From Anaerococcus urinomassiliensis (lineage in GTDB: Bacteria > Bacillota > Clostridia > Tissierellales > Peptoniphilaceae): a DNA stretch of 64,000 nucleotides. The notes below the pieces were generated by a model. It searched no databases. It had not been told where the DNA came from and saw only the letters and a list, made by a program, of their open reading frames with translations. Below are positions 35,092 to 43,856 of the stretch, one piece after another. The stretch is taken from contig NZ_LT635782.1 of assembly GCF_900128425.1 (NCBI RefSeq), forward strand, positions 1,868,476-1,932,475, in the 5' to 3' direction. A program made the translations under genes and the position numbers. Positions within the stretch are counted from its first letter, which is position 1. Each line of letters starts with the position of its first letter.

Positions 35092-35766
35092 ATGAACATC
35101 AAAGAAGAATTATTGGCATTGCAGGATATTTCATATGCTGATTTTCAAGCGAAATTGACACCAAATATTCCAAGAGACCTATTGATAGGGGTTAGAGTTC
35201 CAGAGGCTAGAAAGCTCGCTAAAAGAATTATAGGAGATCCGGAAACATCAAAATTTCTAAGGGATTTACCCCATAAATATTATGATGAAAATATACTTCA
35301 TGGACTCCTAATTTCTGAAATTAAAGACTATGATGCCTGTATTGTGGCAGTTGATGAATTTCTGCCTTATGTAGATAATTGGGCTGTTTGCGATATTATG
35401 TCTCCAAAGATTTTCAAAAAAAATAAAAAAGCACTTTTGGAAAAAATTAAAGAATGGTCGGCATCGGAAAAGACCTATACTTGCCGCTTTGGAATTGAGA
35501 TCTTGATGTCTTACTTTCTTGATGATGATTTTAAGCCTGAATATTTGGAGATACCAGTCTCTGTTAATAGTGAAGAGTATTATGTTAAGATGATGATTGC
35601 GTGGTTTTTTGCAACGGCTTTGGCAAAGCAATGGGATGCGACCATAAAATATATTGAAGAACAGCACCTAGATACATGGACTCATAATAAGGCAATACAG
35701 AAGGCACGTGAAAGTAGGCGCATTACACCGAAACAAAAAGAATATTTAAAGTCACTTAAAGGATGA
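35092..35766 (+). CDS. DNA alkylation repair protein (AlkD-like HEAT-repeat glycosylase family)
   Basis: 224 residues of alpha-helical HEAT-like repeats, as in AlkC/AlkD glycosylases that remove alkylated purines. Recognisable blocks are IPRDLLIGVRVPEARKLAK, ENILHGLLISEIKD, DNWAVCDIM and the C-terminal HNKAIQKARESRRITPKQKEYL. A GTG at 35083 is in frame, but ATG at 35092 behind GAGAGTGAGAG is the better start. It stands alone in the accessory island, preceded by a copy of the recurrent non-coding element. Confidence 0.82.
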   Translation: MNIKEELLALQDISYADFQAKLTPNIPRDLLIGVRVPEARKLAKRIIGDPETSKFLRDLPHKYYDENILHGLLISEIKDYDACIVAVDEFLPYVDNWAVCDIMSPKIFKKNKKALLEKIKEWSASEKTYTCRFGIEILMSYFLDDDFKPEYLEIPVSVNSEEYYVKMMIAWFFATALAKQWDATIKYIEEQHLDTWTHNKAIQKARESRRITPKQKEYLKSLKG

Positions 35767-36106
35767 GGAAATTTAGTTATATTGAACTTTAACTTACACC
35801 TTATAGGACATATTTTTTGCATTTTCAACTATGCAAGTAGCGTTAAAATCCACTTATTTGTGTATGTTATCATCAGGTTCGTCTTAATAAATATTAAAAT
35901 TGTTATGTGATCGAAAAGAAAACAGGGAATTGAAGTTATGCTAGTAAAGTAAGATGATAATGGGAATGTTAAAAGGCTAATTTCAAAATATATCCTATAT
36001 GGAATTATTTCTAAATAGATTTCAATTATATGACCTTACACTTTATAATATATTTAGATTAAGTTCCAAAACGGAAATAATTCTAAATAGATAGAGGTGT
36101 AGGCAT
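35767..36106. other. 340-bp gene-free stretch between the AlkD-like gene and the AAA ATPase
   Basis: No intact gene. The only pattern is a pair of similar segments, GGAATTATTTCTAAATAGAT (36000) and GGAAATAATTCTAAATAGAT (36074), about 74 bp apart and just before the ATPase start. They could be regulatory or a short duplication. GAGGTGTAGGC serves as the ribosome binding site of the next gene. Confidence 0.4.
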
Positions 36107-37404
36107 ATGGAAATAAAGCGTGATTATTATTTAGATAAATTAATTCAAAAAAAGACAATGGGTTCATTAAGATTATTACAGGAATTAGAAGGAGCGGTAA
36201 ATCTTATTTACTTAATAATCTTTTTTATAATTATTTGATTGAGAATGGAGTAGATGAAAACCATATTATAAAATTTGCCTTTGATTCAGGAAGAGATTTA
36301 TTAAAAATTGGCGAAGATTTAATAGATTTAGATGTACTAAGCGGCGAAAGATTAGTAGATCCTAAAAAGTTTTTAGACTATATCATGAGCAAAACGAATG
36401 ACAAGGAAAAATTTTATATCCTCTTAGATGAAGTTCAATTGCTTAAATCTTTTGAGCAAGTCTTAAATGGATTTTTGCGTCAAGATAATTTTGATGTTTA
36501 TGTTACTGGGAGTAATTCTAAATTCTTATCTAAAGATGTCATTACTGAATTTGCAGGTAGGGGTGATGAAATTCATGTTATGCCGCTTGTATTTTCTGAA
36601 TTTCTTCAAACTTATGATGGCGACAAAGAAGATGCTTTTGCGGAATATCAAGTTTACGGCGGTTTACCAGCTGGGGCTTTAATGAAAAGGGATGAAGATA
36701 AGATGAATTATCTAAAGGGGCAACTCGAAAATGTATATTTGCGCGATATTGTTCATAGGTATGACATACGTTTAACTTCTGAACTAGAAGACCTACTCAA
36801 TATTTTGGCATCAGGCATTTCAAGTCTTACAAATCCAAGTAAAATAGCTTCAACTTTTAAGTCCATAAAAAAATCTAAAATTTCTGCAAATACAATTGAT
36901 AAGTTTATAGGCTATTTTGAAGATTCTTTTATTTTAAAAAGAGTCTATCGATACGATGTTAAAGGGAGAAAATATATAGGCACGCCTTATAAAATATACT
37001 TTGAAGATGTAGGGTTGAGAAATGCAAGATTAAACTTTAGACAGATAGAACCAACCCACCTAATGGAAAATATCATTTATAACGAATTAAGATATCGTGG
37101 CTATATGGTTGATGTAGGAATGGTCATGAAAAGGGAAAATGTTAATAATAAAGATATAAAGAAACAGCTGGAAGTTGATTTCATAGCCAACCTTGGAAAT
37201 AAAAAATATTATATTCAATCTGCATATAGCCTCCCTTCCATAGAAAAAATAAATCAAGAAAAAGCATCTTTATTGAATATTGATGATTCATTCAAAAAAA
37301 TTATAATCGTAAAAGACAGAGTAAAACCATTTCTAGATGAACATGGAATACTAACTATTAATTTGTTTGACTTTTTATTGGATAGAGATAGTTTAGATTT
37401 ATAG
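36107..37404 (+). pseudogene. AAA ATPase with DUF4143 domain, frameshifted near its start
   Basis: The protein family has an N-terminal AAA_14 ATPase and a C-terminal DUF4143 domain. The start ATG at 36107 reads MEIKRDYYLDKLIQKK, then the frame is lost in a run of seven A (36147-36153). In the -1 frame the protein continues as DNGFIKIITGIRRSGKS (Walker A), then through YILLDEVQLL (Walker B), VTGSNSKFL and VYLRDIVHRYDI to the normal C-terminus LFDFLLDRDSLDL. One additional A would restore a full gene of about 432 residues. It may be phase-variable, a real pseudogene or a sequencing error. Confidence 0.8.
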
Positions 37405-37440
37405 GGATTCATTCGATGAGTTGATAATTATTAATATGTT

Positions 37441-37735
37441 CCCACATACGAGGCTTTTGAAGAATTACCAAATTTATCCATACTGACCACTAGAGCTACG
37501 TCGAGACTATAGTATTGATGCCAAGGAAATAAGATAAGAGTTTGTAAGACTGTTGAAATCAATGGCTTTAGGATTTTAGAAGAAATCTTAAAAGCCATTT
37601 TTCTATTTAAAAACACCTTGTGGGAACAATTCGAGTGTAGATTATAACAGAGTATGTAGACACTATGGATATTTTATGTGGAGTGAGCATGGTGGATACT
37701 ATTAGGCTGTTCATTATAGATTAATAATATATGAA
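37441..37735 (+). repeat. copy A of the recurrent non-coding element, with terminator
   Basis: The longest copy. Its first 80 bp match copy C. From 37510 (TAGTATTGATG) to about 37735 it matches copy B (40022-40240) at roughly three in four positions. It includes a hairpin (GGCTTTAGGATTTT...GAAATCTTAAAAGCC, 37564-37596) followed by ATTTTTCTATTT, and the shared tail GTGTAGATTAT...GTA.ACACTATG.ATATTTT. It directly follows the ATPase gene. Confidence 0.75.
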
Positions 37736-38314
37736 ACTTCAAGCTATATGAATGGTTATAGTAAATTAATAAAATAGATGACATCTATAAAATGTAAAAA
37801 TAGCCTGATCAGAATAGTTGTTAGAGAAGACAATTATAATACAAAATAGATATAAGTTGCTGTTTTGTGTTATAAGAGACAAATAAGATATAACCTAACT
37901 ACCAGATGTAGAGACGGTAGTATTGATGTCAAGGTGAGGGACTAAACTGTATAGAAAAGCCTTGAAATAAACGGGTTTTGATGGTATTGCCAAGAAAAAG
38001 TGCATCATCGTAATCTCATTTTTAGATCTTTTAAAAACAGTTTTGTCTTCCGGAAATGTAACTATGGAACTGCTTTTTGACGTATTGAGACTTCAGAAAT
38101 GTAGTCGGAGGTGGCTTTGGAGATATTCAGACAATAAAACTGTTTGCAATTGTATATTTCTCGACAAACGGGTCAGGTAGATTACTGAATACACTGAACG
38201 TCCGGACAGACGACTTAGTAAAAGATTACGGTTTACGATGAGAAATAGGCTGTGGAATTCAAATCAGCCCTTGCGATAAAAGGAGATGGATGTAAAGAAT
38301 ATATTAAAATAGGG
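37736..38314. other. gene-free region with degraded coding remnants and copy D of the element
   Basis: TAGTATTGATGTCAAG recurs at 37918-37933 (copy D). At about 38085-38240 a plus-strand frame reads plausibly as protein (VVGGGFGDIQTIKLFAIVYF, then STNGSGRLLNTLNVRTDDL) without a start, suggesting a decayed gene of unknown type. Local base composition is less AT-rich than in neighbours. I see no intact gene. Confidence 0.45.
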
Positions 38315-38346
38315 CACCTCGTCAGGAAATGGCGGGGTGATTTTTT
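38315..38346 (+). terminator. hairpin terminator in the gene-free region
   Basis: CACCTCG pairs with CGGGGTG (one wobble) around an 11-base loop and is followed by TTTTTT. No intact gene lies upstream, so it probably belonged to the decayed sequence. Confidence 0.7.
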
Positions 38347-38420
38347 GTAGGAATACTTTAAACATAAAAAGCATATGAAATTGCTACGGCATTGTCGAGT
38401 TGGAATTAACATATTTTTAC

Positions 38421-38448
38421 TTGACAAGGCAATAATTTATGATATAAA
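38421..38448 (+). promoter_or_regulatory. promoter of the abrB-like/hydrolase operon
   Basis: TTGACA (38421-38426) and TATAAA (38443-38448) are 16 bp apart, 48 bp before the AbrB-like start codon. The ribosome binding site is CTCAAGGAG. Confidence 0.7.
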
Positions 38449-38496
38449 TAGTATGAAATGTATAACAAAGGATACTAACCCTCAAGGAGATAAAAT

Positions 38497-38754
38497 ATGA
38501 AAAAAAGCAAGCAATATCATAGTAACTTGGAATATGAGAATAAAACTGAGAAAAACGAACAGGGGCTTTATGCTTGGACTGCAAAAGTTGGCTCAAAAGG
38601 ACAAATTGTAATTCCAAAAGAGGCAAGAAATTTGTTCCATATAGAAAGTGGTGACACAATTCTCCTGCTGGGTGACCAAAATCAGGGAATAGCATTGATA
38701 AGTGGTGATAAAATGGCTGAGATGCTACAGGCAATTAAAGGAAAGATATTATGA
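38497..38754 (+). CDS. AbrB/SpoVT-type DNA-binding protein
   Basis: 85 residues with one swapped-hairpin AbrB domain, AKVGSKGQIVIPKEARNLFHIESGDTILLL (split here as AKVGSKGQIVIPKEARN and LFHIESGDTILLL, about residues 29-58). Such proteins are dimeric transcription factors or antitoxin-like regulators. It overlaps the alpha/beta hydrolase gene by 4 bp (ATGA) and so probably regulates its own two-gene operon. Confidence 0.88.
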   Translation: MKKSKQYHSNLEYENKTEKNEQGLYAWTAKVGSKGQIVIPKEARNLFHIESGDTILLLGDQNQGIALISGDKMAEMLQAIKGKIL

Positions 38755-39878
38755 AACGAATGAAACGATTAAAAATTATTATGGTTATTTTGATTGTATT
38801 AGTTGTGATTCTAGTGGGTTTTGCATATCGAACGCTTCACTTTGATTATGGGAATGATCAGTTTATGAGGAAAAAGGGGAAGCAATTAGGATTTACAGAA
38901 AAAGTGTACAAGACGACTGATGGCAGTAAAATAGCATACTTAGAAGGGCCTGATAATGGGGAGCCGCTTTTACTAATTCACGGTCAGATGGTATCAAAAG
39001 AAGATTATGCGAAGGTTTTACCGAAACTATCGAATTATTTTCACATCTTTGCGATAGACTGCTACGGACATGGAAAATCGTCTAAACATCCTTATAAGTA
39101 TCAGCTAATTCCTATTCGTGATGATTTGATCGACTTCATGCGTGATGTGATTGGTGAGAAAACATATCTTTCAGGACATTCCTCAGGTGCTTTGATATCA
39201 GCGGCAATAGCTGCAAAGGAAAAGGAACAGGTAAAAGGACTTCTCCTTGAAGATGGACCTTTCTTCTCTACAGAGCCTGCTAGAGCAGAAAATACTTTTT
39301 CTTATCTTGAGTTCAAGACAATCCATGATTTTCTGTCGCAGCAAGCGGAGAAGAATTATACGAGATATTATCTTGATCATACTTACATGAAATCACTTTT
39401 TAATAAAGATGGAAAAGATAATTGGAACTTTATAGTTAAAAATCCTTTTTCCAATAGAATCAGAGAAAATAGTAGCAAAATGCCAATTGTTTGGTATTAT
39501 CCTCCTGAAATCGGGCTGAATGGAATTATATTCTTAACACGTAACATGCAGGACGGAACAGGAAACTATGATTTAAGATTTGGGGAGGCTTTTTACGATT
39601 TTTCCTGGTTTTATGGAGTTGATCAGAAAAAGATGTTGAGCGAAATAGAATGTCCGACAATCATTCTTCATGTTGCGCCTTCAAAGGAAACCGCGCCGAG
39701 CTATTATGATAATAATGGAATACTGCTATCTGCCATGGACGAAAAAGATGCAGAAGAAGTGCATGCGTTAATTAAAAACAGTACTCTTAAATCAGGCTAT
39801 GAATCAAGTCACGATATTCATGCCGACTTACCGGAACAGTTCGTTGATGCAGTGATTGAAATGAAGCAGCAGAAGTAG
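38751..39878 (+). CDS. membrane-anchored alpha/beta hydrolase
   Basis: 375 residues. A single N-terminal membrane helix (LKIIMVILIVLVVILVGFAY) anchors an extracytoplasmic alpha/beta hydrolase. The nucleophile elbow is SGHSSGALI (Ser about 144), the oxyanion strand is LLLIHGQM, and the catalytic His is probably in the late SSHDIHADLPEQF segment. It is translationally coupled to the AbrB-like gene. The substrate is unknown; lipase, esterase or peptidase activity are all possible. Confidence 0.85.
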   Translation: MKRMKRLKIIMVILIVLVVILVGFAYRTLHFDYGNDQFMRKKGKQLGFTEKVYKTTDGSKIAYLEGPDNGEPLLLIHGQMVSKEDYAKVLPKLSNYFHIFAIDCYGHGKSSKHPYKYQLIPIRDDLIDFMRDVIGEKTYLSGHSSGALISAAIAAKEKEQVKGLLLEDGPFFSTEPARAENTFSYLEFKTIHDFLSQQAEKNYTRYYLDHTYMKSLFNKDGKDNWNFIVKNPFSNRIRENSSKMPIVWYYPPEIGLNGIIFLTRNMQDGTGNYDLRFGEAFYDFSWFYGVDQKKMLSEIECPTIILHVAPSKETAPSYYDNNGILLSAMDEKDAEEVHALIKNSTLKSGYESSHDIHADLPEQFVDAVIEMKQQK

Positions 39879-40021
39879 TGTATATTCTAGTTGAACGGGC
39901 TTTGATATGTACCCGAATATATCATTTCTTTTGCAACTTCCACCGTGCAACGAGTGTGAAGGCTCTCTTCTTGATGTATTGCTATCGTCAGAGTGGTCTT
40001 GATACATGTTATGACTAATTA
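39879..40021. other. spacer after the hydrolase gene
   Basis: About 140 bp with no gene. It includes GAACGGGCTTTGATATGTACCCG, a weak stem without a T run, and leads directly into copy B of the recurrent element. Confidence 0.35.
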
Positions 40022-40240
40022 TAGTATTGATGTCAAGAAATTAGGATAATGGTAAATAAAACTCTTGAAACAGGTGGCTTTTAGGATTTCTAGAAGAAAT
40101 CTTAAAAGCCATTTTTCTATTTAAAAAACACCTTTTGGAAACAGTTCAAGTGTAGATTATTTCAGGGTGTGTAAACACTATGTATATTTTAGGGGGAGTG
40201 AACAGGATAGATAATATCAGGCTACTTATCATATAATAAA
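40022..40240 (+). repeat. copy B of the recurrent non-coding element, with terminator
   Basis: Matches copy A from TAGTATTGATGTCAAG to the AT-rich tail. Its hairpin is nearly perfect: TGGCTTTTAGGATTTCT (from 40075) with AGAAATCTTAAAAGCCA (to 40111), then TTTTTC. It lies 44 bp before the flavodoxin gene, so it could be a leader with an attenuator for it. Confidence 0.75.
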
Positions 40241-40283
40241 AATGATATTATAGTAATTAGGTTGAATTAAGGAGGTAATTATA

Positions 40284-40745
40284 ATGAGTCCTTTAGTTGT
40301 ATATTATTCATATTCAGGAACAACAAGAAGATTAGCAGAAGATATTGCGTTGATTACTGATGGAGATTTGAGAGAGCTGAAGCCACAAAAGCCTTATTCA
40401 TTCTCATATAATACAGCTGTAAAAGAAGTGAGAGAAGAAATTGAAAAAGGATATTGCCCACCTCTTATTCAAGGAGCGGAAACTATTGAAGATGCAGAGG
40501 TGGTTTTTATTGGTTCTCCTAATTGGCTTAAAACTTTTGCCCCACCCGTGCTATCGTTTTTAAGAACGGTTGATTTAAATGGAAAGACAATTATTCCGTT
40601 TTGCACGCATGGCGGAGGTGGTTTTGGGAGAATGATTGAAGATTACAAAAAGGAATGTAAGAATTCAATTATTAAAGATGGAATAGCATTAAAAGGAGAT
40701 TACAGTTTTGATGAACTAAAAACATGGTTAGATAGTAATTTATGA
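40284..40745 (+). CDS. flavodoxin
   Basis: A 153-residue FMN-binding electron carrier. The phosphate-binding loop is YYSYSGTTRRLAEDI (residues 7-21). The FMN-flanking loops are FIGSPNWLKTFAPPV and FCTHGGGGFGRM. The ATG follows AAGGAGG. The gene stands alone between copy B of the recurrent element and a long hairpin. It belongs to the FMN-dependent flavodoxin_4-like group; the redox partner is not evident. Confidence 0.9.
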   Translation: MSPLVVYYSYSGTTRRLAEDIALITDGDLRELKPQKPYSFSYNTAVKEVREEIEKGYCPPLIQGAETIEDAEVVFIGSPNWLKTFAPPVLSFLRTVDLNGKTIIPFCTHGGGGFGRMIEDYKKECKNSIIKDGIALKGDYSFDELKTWLDSNL

Positions 40746-40771
40746 ATCCTAGTTTATTAAACTCAAATAAC

Positions 40772-40810
40772 CAAATCAGAACTACCAGCTAAGCTGGTAA
40801 TTCTGATTTG
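40772..40810 (+). terminator. long hairpin after flavodoxin, resembling the IS200 right end
   Basis: CAAATCAGAACTACCAGC (40772-40789) pairs with GCTGGTAATTCTGATTTG (40793-40810) with one mismatch, followed by ATTATTTT. Its core ACTACCAGCTAAG.TGGTA is the same as at the right end of the IS200 element (34083-34105), so it may be an IS-end relic reused as a terminator. Confidence 0.7.
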
Positions 40811-40845
40811 ATTATTTTAAGTTTACTAATTTTTTGATTAATATA

Positions 40846-40885
40846 TTGACTCTCATATAATATGGTGTTATACTCATAATAACAC
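40846..40885 (+). promoter_or_regulatory. promoter with overlapping operator for the bacteriocin-type ABC genes
   Basis: TTGACT (40846-40851) and TATACT (40869-40874) are 17 bp apart. The inverted repeat GTGTTAT (40865-40871) / ATAACAC (40879-40885) covers the -10 box. A repressor binding here would block transcription; none is encoded next to it. Confidence 0.6.
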
Positions 40886-40907
40886 ACCACACATAAAGGA
40901 GCGGTAT

Positions 40908-43130
40908 ATGAATGATAAGTCGGTCAAAAGGATATTAAATATCATAATCCCAGTCCAATTTATAGTATTTGCTATATTGGTTTCTTATTTTCTTGATTTT
41001 AAATATAGAGAAAATTTTAAAAATATCGTATCTGATTATAAAGAAATCACTATAAACAATATCGATATGGAAAAAAACATGGATGTCGGAGATTATATAG
41101 GAGAATTTTTGGATGAAAAGAAGGGGCTTTTATTAAGAGAAGTAGATAGCCCTGACTACGCTGGGGATAAGATGATCCATGGTTATTGGATGAGTGGAGA
41201 TTTTGATGCTAATAGAGATAAGCTAAATATAGAATTTCTAGGCAAGCAATACGCATCAGATGAGAGTTTTAATAAGCTAGATGATGGTGGAAGTATAGGT
41301 TTACTATCTGGGGAATATGGATTGATAGAGCCTACTCCAAAGTTTATTTTTGGAGATTCTTATGTATTTATAAACCTCATAGGTACAGGAAAGTTTGCTG
41401 GCTTTAACGGTACATACAAAGCGGTAGGACTTAGTGATCAAGACATAGATCAGTTTTATAAAGGAATAAGTGAAGCTAGTGGTATAAGTGTAGCAGAACT
41501 AACAGATGTAAAAGGTGGTGGATCTGCTATGACAGGTGACCTCCCATTAGGATTTATAGCTATTTATATAGTATCTACCATCTTAATAATTGGCCTACTA
41601 AGTACATATACAGTATCAAAACTAAAGAATATGGGAACATACCTACTTCTGGGATGGACTAAGGGTGATTTTATAAAATCTACCTATGGGACTTTCAATA
41701 AAACTGCCTTAGTAGTGACTTTGCTATTTCCATTATTTGGACTAATACTATCCAAAGCAAGTTTTTTGACTCCTAAGTTTATTGGTATATATTTTTTAGC
41801 TGGTTTTATTAACTTTGTAATATATCTGATTTTTGAATTTTTAATTTCATTGATTCTAAGAACAGTAAAACCAATCAATGCAATTCATGGTAGGGTTACG
41901 AAAAAAGGCTTACTTATATTTGGGATTATCTTGTATTTACTAGTAAATCTATCAACAGGTTTAGTTTCGTTTGTAGGTATGGATGATTCAATAGCAGAAA
42001 TTAGAGATCAATATAAAACAAAAAAAGAATGGGAAGAGGTGTCTGACTACTATGTAACCAATGGCTTCTTCAAAGGCGATGACTATATGGACCCTCAAAC
42101 AGCCGATCAGCCTACGCTAGATAGAGATTTTATGGAATTTTATAGGTCGATTGAAGGCAAAGATGGTGTAAAATTTATCAACACTCATTTCTATAGGCCA
42201 GATTTTAGAGAAGAATGGATTGATAAAGGTGTGTATAAGTATCCGCCGGATTTTTCTTATATGGAATTTAAGGCTGATAATAATTATATAGAAGATGATC
42301 TGGGCATCGATTTGGATGAAGATTTGATTAAACTATCTAAAGAGGGATACAGGATTTATCTGATACCTAGTAGCTTTACTGATGGTGAGAAAAAGCAAAT
42401 AGAAAAATTCTATCAAGAAATGAATGATCAGGACTTCTCAGATGAATATGTGAATGAAAAATACTACTCTACTCTTTATAAGGGAAATAAATTTATCACT
42501 TATGATAATAACAAAGAATATTTTACCTTTCCTAATAATTACGATGACTTTATGTACAAAGAAACCTTCCCACTTAAAACAAGTGAACCTGTTATAAGCC
42601 TTATAACCAGTGAAAATATGTCCTATTTTGAATCTATGAGTTTACTTGCTGGAGGGGAAACTAACTCATATATAAAATTAAACCAAGAAGCTTACGATAA
42701 ATATATAAACAAAGAATATTATAAAAAATTTAATTTAGATGATAATATGCCTGAATTTGTAAAAATTGCTGATTTGATAACAGGAATGATACGTAGTTTA
42801 ACTCAACACATTGCAACTTTTATAATCCTTGCCTTGTTTTTAACCTATATAGGAATAATGATTTTATCAGCTTTGATTAAACTATATAGAGAAATATATG
42901 GAGAAGAAGTTAATATCAAAAAATTCTTAGGCTATGATAACAAAAAAATCTATAAAGCCTTATGGATCATAGTAATACTAGCTAGCCTAGTAAATATCAT
43001 AATAAGTCTAGTGAAAGGCTCAATTAGTGGTATAAGTTTATCAGTTATCCTATTTATAATTCAATATCTAATGCTTGATAGGCTAACAAAAAGAAATCAG
43101 TTTGAGAATTTAGTGGAGTTTTTAAAGTAG
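40908..43130 (+). CDS. bacteriocin-associated integral membrane protein (DUF1430-like)
   Basis: 740 residues. One N-terminal helix (ILNIIIPVQFIVFAILVSYFL), a long outside segment, a cluster of helices around residues 205-350 (LPLGFIAIYIVSTILIIGLL), a second large outside segment and a C-terminal helix group (TFIILALFLTYIGIMILSAL). This architecture, paired with a MacB/LolD-type ATPase directly downstream, matches the DUF1430 permease of lactococcin-972-type systems, implicated in export or immunity. The ribosome binding site is AAAGGAG. No lactococcin-like precursor gene is seen next to it. Confidence 0.72.
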   Translation: MNDKSVKRILNIIIPVQFIVFAILVSYFLDFKYRENFKNIVSDYKEITINNIDMEKNMDVGDYIGEFLDEKKGLLLREVDSPDYAGDKMIHGYWMSGDFDANRDKLNIEFLGKQYASDESFNKLDDGGSIGLLSGEYGLIEPTPKFIFGDSYVFINLIGTGKFAGFNGTYKAVGLSDQDIDQFYKGISEASGISVAELTDVKGGGSAMTGDLPLGFIAIYIVSTILIIGLLSTYTVSKLKNMGTYLLLGWTKGDFIKSTYGTFNKTALVVTLLFPLFGLILSKASFLTPKFIGIYFLAGFINFVIYLIFEFLISLILRTVKPINAIHGRVTKKGLLIFGIILYLLVNLSTGLVSFVGMDDSIAEIRDQYKTKKEWEEVSDYYVTNGFFKGDDYMDPQTADQPTLDRDFMEFYRSIEGKDGVKFINTHFYRPDFREEWIDKGVYKYPPDFSYMEFKADNNYIEDDLGIDLDEDLIKLSKEGYRIYLIPSSFTDGEKKQIEKFYQEMNDQDFSDEYVNEKYYSTLYKGNKFITYDNNKEYFTFPNNYDDFMYKETFPLKTSEPVISLITSENMSYFESMSLLAGGETNSYIKLNQEAYDKYINKEYYKKFNLDDNMPEFVKIADLITGMIRSLTQHIATFIILALFLTYIGIMILSALIKLYREIYGEEVNIKKFLGYDNKKIYKALWIIVILASLVNIIISLVKGSISGISLSVILFIIQYLMLDRLTKRNQFENLVEFLK

Positions 43131-43139
43131 GAGAAATAT

Positions 43140-43784
43140 ATGAATCATTTAGAGATAAGAGAAGTATCAAAAGCATTTGGTAGTAGAAAAATAATAAATA
43201 ACCTTCGCTTTGAAGTAGCTAAAGGGGAGGTCCTAGCAATAGTAGGAGAAAGTGGATCGGGTAAGTCTACTCTACTTAATATGATAGGCTTGCTAGAAAG
43301 AGTTGATAGTGGGGAGATTTTACTTAAGGGAAAGGCTCTGCCTGATATAAATAGCAAAGAGGCTACTCTAATACGTCGAGATGAGATAAATTATATTTTC
43401 CAGACCAATGCTCTCATATCTGAGAAAACTGTCAAAGATAATTTGCTCATTGCTATGGAATTTGTAAATCTTAAAAGTGCAGATAAATTAGATCAAATAA
43501 AAAATATTTTAAATACTCTAGGTATCGAATATTTGATAGATCAAAAGATAAATACCATATCAGGTGGTGAGGCCCAAAGAGTGGCACTGGCCAGATGTAT
43601 ATTAAAGCCTGGAGATCTAATCCTAGCCGATGAACCTACAGGATCTCTAGACCCAGCCAGAGCTGGTGAAGTTTTTAGATTGTTAATAAGCTTACGAGAT
43701 GACTTTAACAAGACAATAATAATTGTAACTCACGACATGGATTTGGCTAGAAAATGTGATAGGATAATTGAAATCAAAAAGTGA
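43140..43784 (+). CDS. ABC ATPase of the lactococcin-972-type/MacB-like transporter
   Basis: A free-standing ATPase of 214 residues. Walker A is GESGSGKST, the Q loop is YIFQTNALISEKTV, the signature is ISGGEAQRVALARC and Walker B is LILADEPTGSLDP. The LADEPTGSLD sequence is typical of the LolD/MacB/FtsE branch, which drives FtsX-like permeases. It begins 9 bp after the DUF1430-like gene and is its obvious partner. It is probably needed for export of, or immunity to, a peptide. Confidence 0.9.
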   Translation: MNHLEIREVSKAFGSRKIINNLRFEVAKGEVLAIVGESGSGKSTLLNMIGLLERVDSGEILLKGKALPDINSKEATLIRRDEINYIFQTNALISEKTVKDNLLIAMEFVNLKSADKLDQIKNILNTLGIEYLIDQKINTISGGEAQRVALARCILKPGDLILADEPTGSLDPARAGEVFRLLISLRDDFNKTIIIVTHDMDLARKCDRIIEIKK

Positions 43785-43785
43785 T

Positions 43786-43815
43786 GAGCAGAATAGATTT
43801 ACCTATTCTGCAACA
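43786..43815 (+). other. hairpin after the ATPase gene
   Basis: GATGAGCAGAATAG, a 6-base loop and CTATTCTGCAACATC form a 13-pair stem with a bulge. There is no T run, so termination is uncertain; it may stabilise the mRNA end. Confidence 0.5.
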
Positions 43816-43856
43816 TCACCTTCTGATTTTAAAGTAATATAGATGTAGGAGCTGAT

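Noticed and set aside
37431..37616. 61-codon minus-strand frame over copy A of the recurrent element
   Set aside because: It spans the hairpin terminator and the repeat blocks and is not protein-like.
38417..38734. 105-codon minus-strand frame over the AbrB-like gene
   Set aside because: The plus-strand AbrB domain, promoter and coupling to the hydrolase explain the region.
34960..40240. integron attC sites as the explanation of the recurrent element
   Set aside because: I saw no GTTRRRY-type core sites and no tyrosine integrase in the window; the element is longer and carries a terminator.
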